Assembly: GCF_014650995.1 (NCBI RefSeq)
Contig: NZ_BMWA01000008.1
Location: forward strand, 186,001 to 250,000
Direction: 5' to 3'
Length of the DNA stretch: 64,000 nt
Source of the DNA: Streptomyces viridiviolaceus
Lineage (GTDB): Bacteria; Actinomycetota; Actinomycetes; Streptomycetales; Streptomycetaceae
The position numbers and the translations under genes are program-made. This document shows positions 49,340-59,363 of the stretch, piece by piece (positions within the stretch are counted from its first letter, which is position 1; every line of letters starts with the position of its first letter). Under the pieces are notes generated by a model. The model made no database searches. It was given only the letters and a program-made list of their open reading frames with translations, and was not told where the DNA came from.

Positions 49340-50352
49340 CCGACAGCAGGATCCCGACCGTGCGGCTCGGCGACGACGGCCCCGAGGTGGGCGTCCAGGG
49401 CCTCGGCTGCATGGGCATGAGCTTCGCCTACGGCCCGTCGGACGCCGGACAGTCGCGGGCGACCCTGGAACGGGCGCTGGAGCTGGGCGTCACGCTCTAC
49501 GACACGGCCGACGCGTACGGCGCCGGGGAGAACGAGCGGTTCCTGTCGCCGTTCTTCAAGGCGCACCGCGACGAGGTCGTCGTCGCGACCAAGTTCGCCC
49601 TGGCGATCCCGCCGGACGAGCCGACGAGGCGGATCATCCGCAACGACCCGCCGTACATCCGCCAGGCCGTCGAGGCGAGCCTGCGGCGGCTGGACATCGA
49701 CGTGATCGACCTCTACTACATGCACCGGCGCGACGTGAACGTGCCGATCGAGGAGACCGTCGCCGTCATGGCCGACCTGGTGCGCGAGGGGAAGGTCAAG
49801 CACCTCGGCCTGAGCGAGGTCACGGGCGACGAGCTGCGCGCCGCGCGGTCCGTGCACCCGATCGCCGCCGTGCAGTCGGAGTGGTCCCTGTTCAGCCGGG
49901 ACATCGAGGCGGGCGTGGTGCCGGCGGCCCGCGAGCTGGGTGTGGCCCTCGTGCCGTACTCGCCGCTCGGCCGGGGCTTCCTCACGGGCTCCTTCGCCGA
50001 CGCGGAGACCGACCTGACGGACGACGACTTCCGCCGTCAGCAGCCCCGCTTCACCGGGGACAACGCCGCGGCCAACGCGGCCCTGCTGGAGCCGGTCCGC
50101 GCGGTCGCCGAGGCGCACGGCGCCACCCTCGGCCAGACAGCCCTGGCCTGGGCCCAGCAGCGGGCGCAGGTGCACGACCTGCCGGTCGTCCCGATCCCGG
50201 GCACGCGCAAGCCGACCCGGGTCGAGGAGAACACGGCGGCGACGAGGATCGTCCTGACCGACGATGAGCTGGCCCTGCTGGAACCGATCGCGGGCAAGGT
50301 GGCGGGCGACCGGTACGCGGACATGACGTTCACTTCTGCGGGACGCGAGTAG
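49336..50352 (+). CDS. Aldo/keto reductase
   Basis: A 338-residue AKR barrel. The catalytic tetrad is Asp and Tyr in YDTADAYGAGENE, Lys in VVATKFALA and His in LYYMHRRDVN. The NADPH-binding end is PIPGTRKPTRVEENTAAT. It reduces aldehydes or ketones, probably for detoxification. The start overlaps the MerR stop, so both are made from one message. Confidence 0.94.
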   Translation: MTDSRIPTVRLGDDGPEVGVQGLGCMGMSFAYGPSDAGQSRATLERALELGVTLYDTADAYGAGENERFLSPFFKAHRDEVVVATKFALAIPPDEPTRRIIRNDPPYIRQAVEASLRRLDIDVIDLYYMHRRDVNVPIEETVAVMADLVREGKVKHLGLSEVTGDELRAARSVHPIAAVQSEWSLFSRDIEAGVVPAARELGVALVPYSPLGRGFLTGSFADAETDLTDDDFRRQQPRFTGDNAAANAALLEPVRAVAEAHGATLGQTALAWAQQRAQVHDLPVVPIPGTRKPTRVEENTAATRIVLTDDELALLEPIAGKVAGDRYADMTFTSAGRE

Positions 50353-50353
50353 A

Positions 50354-50412
50354 GCTGCGCAGGGGCACGGGGCTGTGCCGATGTGCGGCTCCGCCGCGGG
50401 GGCGTGAGCAAC
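50354..50412. repeat. Streptomyces intergenic-type repeat copy
   Basis: Begins agctgcgcaggggcacgggg and runs through ctgtgccgatgtgcggctcc into gccgcgggggcgtgagcaac. It is the most typical copy in this window, lying just after the aldo/keto reductase stop in the convergent gap. Confidence 0.65.
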
Positions 50413-50463
50413 CCTCCACCACTCGCACCCGGCAACGAAACGTGAGCGAACCCGGCAGGCGCA

Positions 50464-51312
50464 TCAGAGCTCCGCCAGCAACTCCGCCTTCTTGGAGGAG
50501 AACTCCTCGTCCGTCACCAGCCCTGCCTGATGCAGCTCCCCCAGATGACGGATCCGCTCGGCGATGTCCGCGGGGTCGCGCCGCGGCCCCGGCACCGGCA
50601 CCGCGGCCACCGTCCCGGCCCGCCGGACGGCGGCGAGCACGGCCGCCGCGAACGGCAGCGACTCGTGCACCGGCCCGTACCCGAGCCCGAACACGACCGC
50701 CGCCGGATCCTGGTCGGCCTGCACGGCCGGCGTCACCGCATCGCGCGGCAGCAGCCGCAGGTACCCCTCGAAGACCTCGGGGGAGCGCCACTCCACCCCG
50801 GCGAGGCCGGCGACCGGGAAGCTCTGGTCGCCGGCCTTCCACTTCGCCGACGAGGCGCCCGTCCACGACCACCGGAAGGACACCGAGGTGCCGTCGAAGG
50901 ACGCCTTCCCGTCGTACGCCTTGAAGTGCAGCGGCGCCTCGGGCGCCGCCACCAGGTGATGCTCCGCCGGTCCGGATCCGGTCAGCAGCGCCCGCAGCTC
51001 GCCCGCGTAGTACTCCGCGAGCGTCTCCCGCCCGGCGGGCAGCACCAGCCGGTAGGGGTCGCAGTGCTCCTTCAGCTGCCCGGCCGCCGCCTCCATCAGC
51101 GGATCGGCGCCCGGGCGCGGCTCGGCGCGCAGCACGACGGTGCCGCGTCTGCCGGGCGTCAGCGTCACCCCCGCGATCGCCTCCAGTGGGATGCGGCGTT
51201 CCCCCAGCGCCTGGAAGAGCCTGGGTGTTCGAATCCCCCGTTCGTAGCGGATGAGCACGGAGTCGGACTCGAACTCCCAGGCGGCATGAAATCCGGCCAG
51301 TACGTCACCCAT
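50464..51312 (-). CDS. DUF4429 / SHOCT-domain protein
   Basis: A 282-residue protein: two DUF4429 PH-like domains (about 1-105, MGDVLAGFHAAWEFESDSVL, and 130-215, FKAYDGKASFDGTSVSFRWS) and a C-terminal SHOCT helix pair (IAERIRHLGELHQAGLVTDE, then EFSSKKAELL). SHOCT tails are thought to aid oligomer contacts. It is soluble and of unknown function, common in Streptomyces. ATG 51312 is the usual start; ATG 51321 is also in frame. Confidence 0.88.
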   Translation of the reverse strand: MGDVLAGFHAAWEFESDSVLIRYERGIRTPRLFQALGERRIPLEAIAGVTLTPGRRGTVVLRAEPRPGADPLMEAAAGQLKEHCDPYRLVLPAGRETLAEYYAGELRALLTGSGPAEHHLVAAPEAPLHFKAYDGKASFDGTSVSFRWSWTGASSAKWKAGDQSFPVAGLAGVEWRSPEVFEGYLRLLPRDAVTPAVQADQDPAAVVFGLGYGPVHESLPFAAAVLAAVRRAGTVAAVPVPGPRRDPADIAERIRHLGELHQAGLVTDEEFSSKKAELLAEL

Positions 51313-51387
51313 GCGGCTCATCGTATGCGGCACGAGCTCCTTCGTCCCCTCCCCGTGCAAACCGGAGTTTCTGCGCCTCTACGCGCG

Positions 51388-52596
51388 TCAGGCCGTCGCC
51401 GCTGCGGACAAACCCGCCCGGCAGGTGCCGTCTTCGTGGGCGCAGTCCAGCGAGCGGTATGCGCCAACGCCGATCTCGGCGAAGTTCCTGAGGCTTTCCG
51501 TACCCGGTACGAAGTAGCCGCTGTGCCCCTTGGCCCCGCGCGCCGACAGCACCCGTGCCCCGAACGCGGCGGACACCGGGTCGGCACCGTGCCCCAGCCA
51601 GCCGACCTCCATGTACGGCACGTCCTGGATCCAGTCGTCGGCGTCCCGCATCGCCCACACCCGGGCGGAGGTGCGCAACTGGGAGACCTTCTCCGCGCGC
51701 ATGCCGGGGCTGCCGGCCACCGCTATGTCGGTCACGCGGCCGGGCAGCGCGTCGGCGGCGACGCCGCACACCACCGAGCCGTAGCTGTGGCAGAACAGCG
51801 AGACCGGCGCTTCACCGGGCAGCCCGCGCAGCAGCGCGTTCAGCCGGACGGCACCGTCGGCCGCGCGGGTCGCCGTGGCCGCGTCCATGCCGAGCCCGCT
51901 GGGGGCGGTGTAGTCGGCCCAGGCGATGACGGCCGTGCGCGTGGCGGGGCTCGCCGCGCGCTCGGCCCGGTAGAGCGCCTCGGCCATGCCGACGGGCGCC
52001 GCGTACTTGCGGTGGGTGCGCTGGAAGGTGAGCAGCTCCGTGTCCGCGCCGGGGACGACGACGGACACGCGGTCGGCGCGGCTCAGGTTCCCGAACACCT
52101 CGGCGATCCGGCCCGACCCCTCCGGGTCGAAGGCGAGGATGCGGCGCCCGGGGCTCAGCAGCGACTCGTAGCGGTGCATGCGGCGGCCCGCCTCCTGCTG
52201 CCCGGCGGGGGAGAGGCGGCTGTCGTGCGTGCGTCGTCGTTCGATCGAGCGTGCCTTGCTCAGCGCGAGGCGGTTGGCGCGGTAGCGCAGCTCGACGGGG
52301 GCACCGTTCATGTTGCCGACGGCGAGGGGGTAGCGGTGGGCGAGACCGAGGCGCTGCCGCTGGGTGAGCGAGGCGAAGAAGCGGGCCAGCCGGGCCGGAG
52401 CGGCGTGCGGGTCGGGCAGCCGGCGCCCGTCGATCCGACCGTGCTCCCAGGCGGTGACCGAGGCCTGGAGGGCCGTGGTTCCCCGCTGGTTGCGCAGGGC
52501 GGTCCAGCCGGTGGTCGCCAGCATCACGAACACCACGGCCAGGGCGAGCAGAGCGCGCCAGACGTTCAGTTGCGGGGAGGTGTCGAAGGAAGTCAC
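51388..52596 (-). CDS. DUF1023 alpha/beta hydrolase, membrane-anchored
   Basis: A 402-residue hydrolase. The N-terminal span (WRALLALAVVFVMLATTGWTA) anchors it to the membrane. The alpha/beta domain has the nucleophile elbow VSLFCHSYGSVVCG, an Asp in MRDADDWIQDVP and a His near GHSGYFVPGTE. This is the DUF1023 family of secreted or wall-associated esterase-like proteins. GTG 52596. Substrate unknown. Confidence 0.88.
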   Translation of the reverse strand: MTSFDTSPQLNVWRALLALAVVFVMLATTGWTALRNQRGTTALQASVTAWEHGRIDGRRLPDPHAAPARLARFFASLTQRQRLGLAHRYPLAVGNMNGAPVELRYRANRLALSKARSIERRRTHDSRLSPAGQQEAGRRMHRYESLLSPGRRILAFDPEGSGRIAEVFGNLSRADRVSVVVPGADTELLTFQRTHRKYAAPVGMAEALYRAERAASPATRTAVIAWADYTAPSGLGMDAATATRAADGAVRLNALLRGLPGEAPVSLFCHSYGSVVCGVAADALPGRVTDIAVAGSPGMRAEKVSQLRTSARVWAMRDADDWIQDVPYMEVGWLGHGADPVSAAFGARVLSARGAKGHSGYFVPGTESLRNFAEIGVGAYRSLDCAHEDGTCRAGLSAAATA

Positions 52597-52677
52597 TGGG
52601 AGGACACACTAGGAGAACGGGAGGGTCTCGCGTGAACCAAGTGACACGGATCACGTTTCGTTCACGCGCCAAGGGGA

Positions 52678-53355
52678 TCAGTCCGTCCGCCAGCTCCCGG
52701 CCAGCGCCGGTTCCACCTGGTCGAGGTAGGCGGCGTGCAGGTCGCGCAGTGCGGTGAGGCTGACGTCGTCCCCCGCCGACCAGATCCGTTCCGTCACCCG
52801 CATGACCGCGCCGAAGACGGCCACGACGACACGCGGTCGCGGGTCCGCGTCCACGTCGATGCCCTCGCGTTCGGCGATGACGCGCGCGATCTGCTCCTCC
52901 AGCTCCGTCGCGCGCCGCAGGTGGGCGGCGAGCAGCGCGGGCGTGGACTCGATCACCCGGTAGAAGCGCATGTGCAGCTCGAGGGGCACCAGCTGCTCGA
53001 TGGCCTCACCGATGGTGTCCCAGCTCTCCGTGAGGGACCGGCGCAGCACGTCCAGGGGTGCCTCGCCCGGCGGACGGCGGCGCACGGCGTCCACGAAGTG
53101 GGACTCCGCGAGCCGAGAGACGAAGAACGCCGCCTCCTCCTTGCTGGCGAAGTAACGGAAGAAGGTGCGCTGCGACACCTCGGCGGCCTCGGCGATGTCG
53201 TCGACGGTCGTCCCCTCGTACCCCTGTTCCGTGAACAGTTCGAGGGCCGATCGCAGCAGTGTGTCCCGGGTGCGCCGCTTCTTGCGTTCACGCAGCCCGG
53301 GGCGGGGGGCAGCCGGCCCGCCTCCCGCTGTCACCGCCGTGTCGGCCGTCTTCAA
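52678..53355 (-). CDS. TetR-family transcriptional regulator
   Basis: A 225-residue TetR protein with an N-terminal DNA-binding domain (RERKKRRTRDTLLRSALELF then EQGYEGTTVDDIAEAAEVSQ and RTFFRYFASKEE), followed by a helical ligand domain. It starts at TTG 53355 with GAGGAGCG upstream. It is divergent from a DHA2 drug exporter over 114 bp containing inverted and direct repeats, so it is very likely the repressor of that pump. Confidence 0.92.
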   Translation of the reverse strand: MKTADTAVTAGGGPAAPRPGLRERKKRRTRDTLLRSALELFTEQGYEGTTVDDIAEAAEVSQRTFFRYFASKEEAAFFVSRLAESHFVDAVRRRPPGEAPLDVLRRSLTESWDTIGEAIEQLVPLELHMRFYRVIESTPALLAAHLRRATELEEQIARVIAEREGIDVDADPRPRVVVAVFGAVMRVTERIWSAGDDVSLTALRDLHAAYLDQVEPALAGSWRTD

Positions 53356-53405
53356 AAGGTCGCTCCTCGTTACTGTTTCCGCAGATCAGGCTATACGGAG
53401 ATGTC

Positions 53406-53459
53406 TTGTCAGTTACCGACTAGTGAATTGGTTTGTCAATTGTCAGTGGCTGTCACTAG
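53406..53459. promoter_or_regulatory. TetR operator region between regulator and efflux pump
   Basis: Three TTGTCA(G/A)T copies (53406-53413, 53433-53440, 53440-53447) and a wider inverted repeat CTAGTGA (53420-53426) / TCACTAG (53453-53459). These fill the gap just before the MFS start codon. Which element TetR binds cannot be told from sequence. Confidence 0.5.
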
Positions 53460-53469
53460 CCTCGAACAC

Positions 53470-55077
53470 ATGACTAGTCAGACCACCATCGACAAGACGG
53501 GGCCGGGGGGCGCACCGTCGGGCCCGGCGCCGGCCGCGGGGCTGCGCGGCCACCCGTGGTTCACCCTCATCACCGTCGCCGTCGGGGTCATGATGGTGGC
53601 CCTGGACGGCACCATCGTGGCCATCGCCAACCCGGCCATCGCCGACGACCTGAACGCCAGCTTCGCCGACGTTCAGTGGATCACCAACGCCTACTTCCTC
53701 GCCCTCGCGGTCTCCCTGATCACCGCGGGCAAGCTCGGCGACCGCTTCGGACACCGGCAGACCTTCCTCATCGGCGTGGTCGGCTTCGCCGCCGCCTCCG
53801 GGGCCATCGGCCTGTCCGACACCATCCCGCTGGTCGTCACCTTCCGTGTCCTGCAGGGCCTGTTCGGCGCGCTGCTGATGCCGGCCGCGCTCGGCCTGCT
53901 GCGGGCCACCTTCCCGGCCGAGAAGCTCAACATGGCCATCGGTATCTGGGGCATGGTCATCGGCGCCTCCACGGCCGGCGGTCCGATCCTCGGCGGCGTG
54001 CTGGTCGAGCACGTCAACTGGCAGTCGGTGTTCTTCATCAACGTGCCGGTGGGCATCGTCGCCGTCGTCCTCGGCGTCGTCATCCTGCTGGACCACCGCG
54101 CGGAGAACGCGCCGCGCTCCTTCGACCTGCTCGGCATCGCCCTGCTGTCCGCCGCGATGTTCTGCCTCGTCTGGGCGCTCATCAAGGCCCCCGAGTGGGG
54201 CTGGGGCGACGGCAAGACGTGGCTGTTCATCGCCGCCTCGGTCGTGGGCTTCGCCCTGTTCTCCTTCTGGGAGACGAAGGTGAAGGAGCCGCTGATCCCG
54301 CTGGCGCTGTTCCGCTCGGTGCCGCTGTCGGCCGGTGTGGTCCTGATGGTCCTGATGGCCATCGCCTTCATGGGCGGCCTGTTCTTCGTCACCTTCTACC
54401 TGCAGAACGTGCACGGCATGAGTCCGATCGACGCCGGTCTGCACCTGCTGCCGCTCACCGGCATGATGATCGTCGGCTCGCCGCTCGCCGGCGCGATGAT
54501 CACCAAGGTCGGCCCGCGCATCCCGCTCGCGGGCGGCATGGCGTTCACCGCGCTCGCCATGTACGGCATGTCCACGCTGGAGAAGGACACCGGCAGCGGC
54601 ATCATGTCGCTCTGGTTCGCCCTGCTGGGCCTCGGCCTCGCGCCCGTCATGGTCGGCGCCACCGAGGTCATCGTCGGCAACGCGCCGATGGAGCTGTCGG
54701 GTGTGGCCGGTGGTCTGCAGCAGGCGGCGATGCAGATCGGCGGCAGCCTCGGCACGGCGGTGCTGGGTGCCGTGATGGCCTCCAAGGTCGACAACGACCT
54801 GGCCGGCAACTGGGCGGACGCGGGGCTGCCGAAGCTGACGCCGGAACAGCTCGGGCAGGCCTCCGAGGCGGTCCAGGTCGGTGTGGCGCCGGTGGCCAAG
54901 GGCATGCCGGAGCCGATGGCGGCGAAGGTCACGGAGGTGGCGCACGACACGTTCATCTCCGGCATGAGCCTGGCGTCGCTCGTCGCCGCCGGGGTCGCGG
55001 CCGTGGCCGTCCTCGTCGCGTTCCTCACCAAGCGCGGTGAGAACGCGGAGGCCGGTGCGGGCGTGGGCCACATCTGA
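53470..55077 (+). CDS. MFS multidrug exporter, DHA2 family (14 TM)
   Basis: A 535-residue proton-drug antiporter. It has 14 predicted spans; motif A is GKLGDRFGHRQTF, motif C is GASTAGGPILGGVLVEHVNW, and the N-terminal VGVMMVALDGTIVAIANPAI is DHA2-typical. It probably exports a hydrophobic drug or metabolite. ATG 53470 lies within the operator region. Regulated by the divergent TetR. Confidence 0.94.
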   Translation: MTSQTTIDKTGPGGAPSGPAPAAGLRGHPWFTLITVAVGVMMVALDGTIVAIANPAIADDLNASFADVQWITNAYFLALAVSLITAGKLGDRFGHRQTFLIGVVGFAAASGAIGLSDTIPLVVTFRVLQGLFGALLMPAALGLLRATFPAEKLNMAIGIWGMVIGASTAGGPILGGVLVEHVNWQSVFFINVPVGIVAVVLGVVILLDHRAENAPRSFDLLGIALLSAAMFCLVWALIKAPEWGWGDGKTWLFIAASVVGFALFSFWETKVKEPLIPLALFRSVPLSAGVVLMVLMAIAFMGGLFFVTFYLQNVHGMSPIDAGLHLLPLTGMMIVGSPLAGAMITKVGPRIPLAGGMAFTALAMYGMSTLEKDTGSGIMSLWFALLGLGLAPVMVGATEVIVGNAPMELSGVAGGLQQAAMQIGGSLGTAVLGAVMASKVDNDLAGNWADAGLPKLTPEQLGQASEAVQVGVAPVAKGMPEPMAAKVTEVAHDTFISGMSLASLVAAGVAAVAVLVAFLTKRGENAEAGAGVGHI

Positions 55078-55198
55078 CGGGGCCTCGCCACCCGTTCGCT
55101 CATCAGGGTGACAGCGCGGACGAACCCTCCCCTCCCCGGGGCGTCGCAGGTGACAGTGGGTCAAGCCCTCCGCAGAGCATGGAGGGTGTGAGGCTGCG

Positions 55199-55225
55199 GC
55201 GCGCTGCTGGAGGGGGGCAGCGCGC
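55199..55225. terminator. Hairpin after the MFS gene
   Basis: Perfect 9-bp stem GCGCGCTGC / GCAGCGCGC with loop TGGAGGGGG. It could end the MFS transcript or sit in the leader of the DUF4190 gene. The rest of 55078-55325 holds no gene that I can support. Confidence 0.45.
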
Positions 55226-55325
55226 AGCAGCACGTACACGCAAGGCATAAGCCTTCGAACCGGGGTACTCGCACATCGAACCCGAAAATGAACCCGAACT
55301 CGACGAGGGTTTCAGGGAGTTGATG

Positions 55326-55631
55326 ATGACGAGCTTCGGACACGGAACGCGCAGGCACCCCCGCTCACATGGCCGGACGTGGTCACGGAACGGGCCGGAT
55401 CGCGCGACGCTCGGAATCATCGGAGTCATCTGCGCGGTCGCCGGATTCTTCGTGCTGGGGATCGTCCTCGGCCCGGTGGCGATCGTCTGCGGCTGGCTCG
55501 CCATGGGCCGCAGCTGGGCGGGTTCCCGCCCGGTGACGGCCGTGGTCGCCCTGGTCCTGGGCGCCATCGACACGCTCCTGGCCGTGATCTGGCTCGCGGG
55601 AGCGGCGACCCCGGGCTACGGCATGTTCTGA
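55326..55631 (+). CDS. DUF4190 small membrane protein
   Basis: A 101-residue protein with a polar start (about 30 residues, many Arg and His) and two spans (LGIIGVICAVAGFFVLGIVL, VTAVVALVLGAIDTLLAVIW) joined by GPVAIVCGWLAMGRSW, the DUF4190 motif. Function unknown. GGGAG is at 55315-55319; ATG 55326 gives the best spacing, though ATG 55323 or TTG 55320 could also serve. Confidence 0.8.
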   Translation: MTSFGHGTRRHPRSHGRTWSRNGPDRATLGIIGVICAVAGFFVLGIVLGPVAIVCGWLAMGRSWAGSRPVTAVVALVLGAIDTLLAVIWLAGAATPGYGMF

Positions 55632-55803
55632 CCCGCCCCGCAGACCGCGGGTCTTCGTGCCTCCCCACAGTGCCTGAACGGCCCGGGAGGCACCTCCAGG
55701 GGCGGGCACGGGTGGGTGCGGCGGCACCCCGCAAGCGCCGGGCCGCGCCACCCACCCCCGCCCAGCCCCGGCACCGCGCCGGGGACGGGCCGTCGCGCCG
55801 CAC

Positions 55804-56553
55804 CTAGTCGACCACCGACCCCGCCCTCAGCTCCGCGACCTCCGCCCGCAACGCGCGGACCTCCTCCGTGAGCGCCCGGATCGCCTCCGTCTGCCTCCGC
55901 TCCTCCACGTCGTCCTTCTCGAACCGCGCGATGAACCACGCCGCGATGTTCGCCGTCACCACACCCAGCAGGGCGATCCCGGACAGCATCAGCCCCACGG
56001 CCAGCATCCGGCCCATCCCGGTCGTCGGAGCGTGATCCCCGTACCCCACGGTCGTCATCGTCGTGAAGGACCACCACACGGCGTCACCCAGCGTCCGGAT
56101 GTTCCCGCCCGGCGCGTCCCGCTCCACGGACAGCACGGCCAGCGAACCGAACATCAGCAGACCGACCACCGCCCCGGCCACATACGTCGTCAGCCGGATC
56201 TGCGAGGCCATCCGCGCCCGCCGTCCCACCAGCATCAGCGTCGAGACCAGCCGCAGCAGCCGCAGCGGCTGGAGCAGGGGCAGCACCACCGCGCACAGGT
56301 CCAGCCAGTGCGTGCGGACGAACCGCTTGCGGTCTTCTGCCAGTCCCAGCCGCACCAGGTAGTCCGCCGCGAACGCCGCCCACACCACCCACTCGGCCAC
56401 CGCGCACGTGAGGGTCACGGTCCGGCTCGTGGAGCTGTCCACGATCGGCACGGCGTAGGCGACGGCGAACAGCACGGCCAGTGCCAGCAGCGGCCGCTGG
56501 GTGCGCCGCTCCCAGCGCGCCTGTGCCGTTCGTTTCTCGATGCCTGCGTCCAT
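55804..56553 (-). CDS. Voltage-gated-like potassium channel
   Basis: A 249-residue K+ channel. It has S1-S4-like spans (PLLALAVLFAVAYAVPI onward) with an Arg-rich S4 (LRLLRLVSTLMLVGRRARM), then the pore helix and the selectivity filter TVGYGD (168-173), and the inner helix. It ends in a cytosolic coiled coil with heptads (RRQTEAIRALTEEVRALRAE, VAELRAG) that likely tetramerises the channel. There is no RCK domain. ATG 56553. Monocistronic, downstream of aceE on the same strand. Confidence 0.92.
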   Translation of the reverse strand: MDAGIEKRTAQARWERRTQRPLLALAVLFAVAYAVPIVDSSTSRTVTLTCAVAEWVVWAAFAADYLVRLGLAEDRKRFVRTHWLDLCAVVLPLLQPLRLLRLVSTLMLVGRRARMASQIRLTTYVAGAVVGLLMFGSLAVLSVERDAPGGNIRTLGDAVWWSFTTMTTVGYGDHAPTTGMGRMLAVGLMLSGIALLGVVTANIAAWFIARFEKDDVEERRQTEAIRALTEEVRALRAEVAELRAGSVVD

Positions 56554-56615
56554 GCCCCGCATCGTAAGGACACGGGGCGCACCGCGTACCGCCGCGTACG
56601 CGGTGCGCACCGGTG

Positions 56616-59363
56616 CTACGCGTCGCCGCCCGCGACCCCCGGGTCGGCCGCCGTCACGTCGAGCAGCCGGTACCGGTCGACGGCCTGCTTGAGCACCGAG
56701 CGGTCGACCTTGCCCTCCCGGGCCAGCTCGGTCAGCACCGCCACCACGATCGACTGGGCGTCGATGTGGAAGAAGCGCCGGGCCGCACCACGGGTGTCCG
56801 CGAAGCCGAAGCCGTCGGCGCCCAGCGACTGGTACGACCCCGGCACCCACCGCGCGATCTGGTCCGGCACCGACCGCATCCAGTCGGACACGGCCACGAA
56901 CGGGCCCTGCGCGCCGGCCAGCTTCCGCGTGACGTACGGCACCTGCTGCTCCTCCTCGGGGTGCAGCAGGTTGTGCTCCTCGCACGCCACCGCCTCGCGC
57001 CGCAGCTCGTTCCAGGAGGTGGCCGACCAGACGTCGGCGCGCACGTTCCACTCCTCGGCCAGGATCCGCTGCGCCTCCACGGCCCAGGGGACCGCGACCC
57101 CGGACGCCATGATCTGCGCCGGGACCGAGCCCTGCGTGCCCTCGCTGAACCGGTGGATGCCCTTGATGATGCCTTCGACGTCCACGTTCTCGGGCTCGGC
57201 CGGGTGCTGGATCGGCTCGTTGTAGACGGTGAGGTAGTAGAAGACGTCCTCGCCGTGCGGGTGCTCCTCGTCCGCGCCGTACATCCGGCGCAGGCCGTCC
57301 TTCACGATGTGCGCGATCTCGAAGCCGAACGCCGGGTCGTAGGCCACGCAGGCCGGGTTCGTCGAGGCCAGCAGCTGCGAATGGCCGTCCGCGTGCTGCA
57401 GACCCTCACCGGTCAGGGTCGTACGGCCGGCGGTCGCGCCCAGCACGAAACCGCGCGCCAGCTGGTCGGCCATCTGCCAGAACTGGTCGCCGGTGCGCTG
57501 GAAACCGAACATCGAGTAGAAGACGTAGACCGGGATGAGCGGCTCGCCGTGCGTGGCGTACGCCGAGCCCGCCGCGATCAGCGACGCGGTGCAGCCGGCC
57601 TCCGAGATGCCGTCGTGCAGCATCTGCCCGTTCGGCGCCTCCTTGTAGGCGAGCAGCAGATCGCGGTCGACGGACTCGTACTGCTGGCCGAGCGGGTTGT
57701 AGATCTTCGCACTCGGGAAGAAGGAGTCCATGCCGAACGTGCGGTACTCGTCCGGCGCGATCAGCACGAACCGCCTGCCGATCTCCTTGTCCCGCATGAG
57801 GTCCTTGAGGAGTCGGACAAAGGCCATGGTCGTCGCGATGGACTGCTGACCCGACCCCTTCTTCACGGTCGCGTACGTCTTGTCGTCCGGCAGGGCGAGC
57901 GGCTTCGACCGCACGACCCGGGTCGGCACGTATCCGCCCAGGCTCTTGCGGCGGTCGTGCATGTACTGCATCTCCTCGGTCTGCCGGCCCGGGTGGTAGT
58001 ACGGCGGCGGGCCGGACTCCAGCTCCCGGTCGGAGATCGGCAGGTGCAGCCGGTCGCGGAAGCGCTTGAGGTCGTCGACCGTCAGCTTCTTCATCTGGTG
58101 CGTGGCGTTGCGGCCCTCGAAGTTGGGGCCGAGGGTCCAGCCCTTGATCGTCTTGGCCAGGACGACGGTCGGCTGTCCCTTGTGCTCGACGGCCGCCTTG
58201 TACGCCGCGTAGATCTTCCGGTGGTCGTGACCGCCGCGGCCCAGGTGCAGGATCTGGTCGTCGGTCATGTTCTCGACCATCGCGCGCAGCCGGTGGTCGT
58301 CGCCGAAGAAGTGGTCGCGGATGTAGGCGCCGGACTCGGTGGCGTAGGTCTGGAACTGGCCGTCCGGCGTGGTGTTCATCCGGTTGACCAGCACGCCGTC
58401 CCGGTCCTGCGCGAGCAGCGGGTCCCAGGTGCGGTCCCACACCAGCTTGATCACGTTCCAGCCGGCGCCGCGGAAGATCGACTCCAGCTCCTGGATGATC
58501 TTGCCGTTGCCGCGCACCGGTCCGTCGAGGCGCTGCAGGTTGCAGTTGACGACGAAGGTCAGGTTGTCCAGCCCCTCACGGGCGGCGATGGACAGCTGGC
58601 CCAGCGACTCCGGCTCGTCCATCTCGCCGTCGCCGAGGAACGCCCACACGTGCGACCGGGAGGTGTCGGCGATCCCGCGCGCGTGCATGTAGCGGTTCAT
58701 CCGCGCCTGGTAGATGGCGCCGATCGGGCCGAGCCCCATCGACACCGTCGGGAACTCCCAGAAGTCCGGCATCGACCGCGGATGCGGGTACGACGACAGC
58801 GCGTACGGTGCCTTGGACTTCTCCTGCCGGAAGCCGTCCAGGTGCTGCTCGCTGAGCCGGTCCAGCAGGTACGCGCGCGCGTAGATGCCGGGCGAGGCGT
58901 GGCCCTGGAAGAAGACCTGGTCGCCGCCGTCGCCCTCGCCCTTGCCGCGGAAGAAGTGGTTGAAGCCCACGTCGTACAGGGAGGCGGAGGAGGCGAAGGT
59001 CGCGATGTGTCCGCCGACGCCGATCCCGGGGCGCTGCGCGCGCGAGACCATCACGGCGGCGTTCCAGCGCGTGGCGTTGAGGATCTTGCGCTCGATCTCC
59101 TCGTTGCCGGGGAAGAACGGCTCGCTCTTGGTCGGGATGGTGTTGACGTAGTCCGTGCTCCGCATCTCGGGCACGGCCACGCGCCGCTCGCGGGCCCGCT
59201 CGATCAGCCGCAGCATCAGATAGCGGGCCCGCTCCCGGCCGCGCTCGTCGACGGCGGCGTCGAGGGAGTCGAGCCACTCCTGGGTCTCCTCCGGGTCGAA
59301 GTCAGGTACCTGACTCGGAAGGCCGCCAATGATGATCGGATTGCGATCGGATGCGGAAGCCAC
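56616..59363 (-). CDS. aceE: Pyruvate dehydrogenase E1 component (homodimeric)
   Basis: A 915-residue thiamine-diphosphate enzyme that decarboxylates pyruvate and feeds acetyl groups to the E2 lipoyl domain. The ThDP motif is [12 protein letters not shown]...NCNLQRLDG (GDG to NCN). The catalytic-domain motifs [20 protein letters not shown] and [12 protein letters not shown] are typical of the single-chain (AceE) type found in actinobacteria and gammaproteobacteria. GTG 59363 follows GAAGGA. It is transcribed alone, with a long upstream region (59364-59740). Confidence 0.97.
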   Translation of the reverse strand: MASASDRNPIIIGGLPSQVPDFDPEETQEWLDSLDAAVDERGRERARYLMLRLIERARERRVAVPEMRSTDYVNTIPTKSEPFFPGNEEIERKILNATRWNAAVMVSRAQRPGIGVGGHIATFASSASLYDVGFNHFFRGKGEGDGGDQVFFQGHASPGIYARAYLLDRLSEQHLDGFRQEKSKAPYALSSYPHPRSMPDFWEFPTVSMGLGPIGAIYQARMNRYMHARGIADTSRSHVWAFLGDGEMDEPESLGQLSIAAREGLDNLTFVVNCNLQRLDGPVRGNGKIIQELESIFRGAGWNVIKLVWDRTWDPLLAQDRDGVLVNRMNTTPDGQFQTYATESGAYIRDHFFGDDHRLRAMVENMTDDQILHLGRGGHDHRKIYAAYKAAVEHKGQPTVVLAKTIKGWTLGPNFEGRNATHQMKKLTVDDLKRFRDRLHLPISDRELESGPPPYYHPGRQTEEMQYMHDRRKSLGGYVPTRVVRSKPLALPDDKTYATVKKGSGQQSIATTMAFVRLLKDLMRDKEIGRRFVLIAPDEYRTFGMDSFFPSAKIYNPLGQQYESVDRDLLLAYKEAPNGQMLHDGISEAGCTASLIAAGSAYATHGEPLIPVYVFYSMFGFQRTGDQFWQMADQLARGFVLGATAGRTTLTGEGLQHADGHSQLLASTNPACVAYDPAFGFEIAHIVKDGLRRMYGADEEHPHGEDVFYYLTVYNEPIQHPAEPENVDVEGIIKGIHRFSEGTQGSVPAQIMASGVAVPWAVEAQRILAEEWNVRADVWSATSWNELRREAVACEEHNLLHPEEEQQVPYVTRKLAGAQGPFVAVSDWMRSVPDQIARWVPGSYQSLGADGFGFADTRGAARRFFHIDAQSIVVAVLTELAREGKVDRSVLKQAVDRYRLLDVTAADPGVAGGDA

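Noticed and set aside
51225..51240. T-loop-like GTTCGAATCCCCC, possible tRNA
   Set aside because: It lies inside the DUF4429 coding frame (RGIRTPRLF on the minus strand), and no acceptor stem, D-arm or anticodon arm can be built around it.
53443..55248. Leftward open frame of 601 codons over the MFS exporter
   Set aside because: His/Asp/Gly/Gln-rich antisense shadow; the rightward frame is a clean 14-span transporter.
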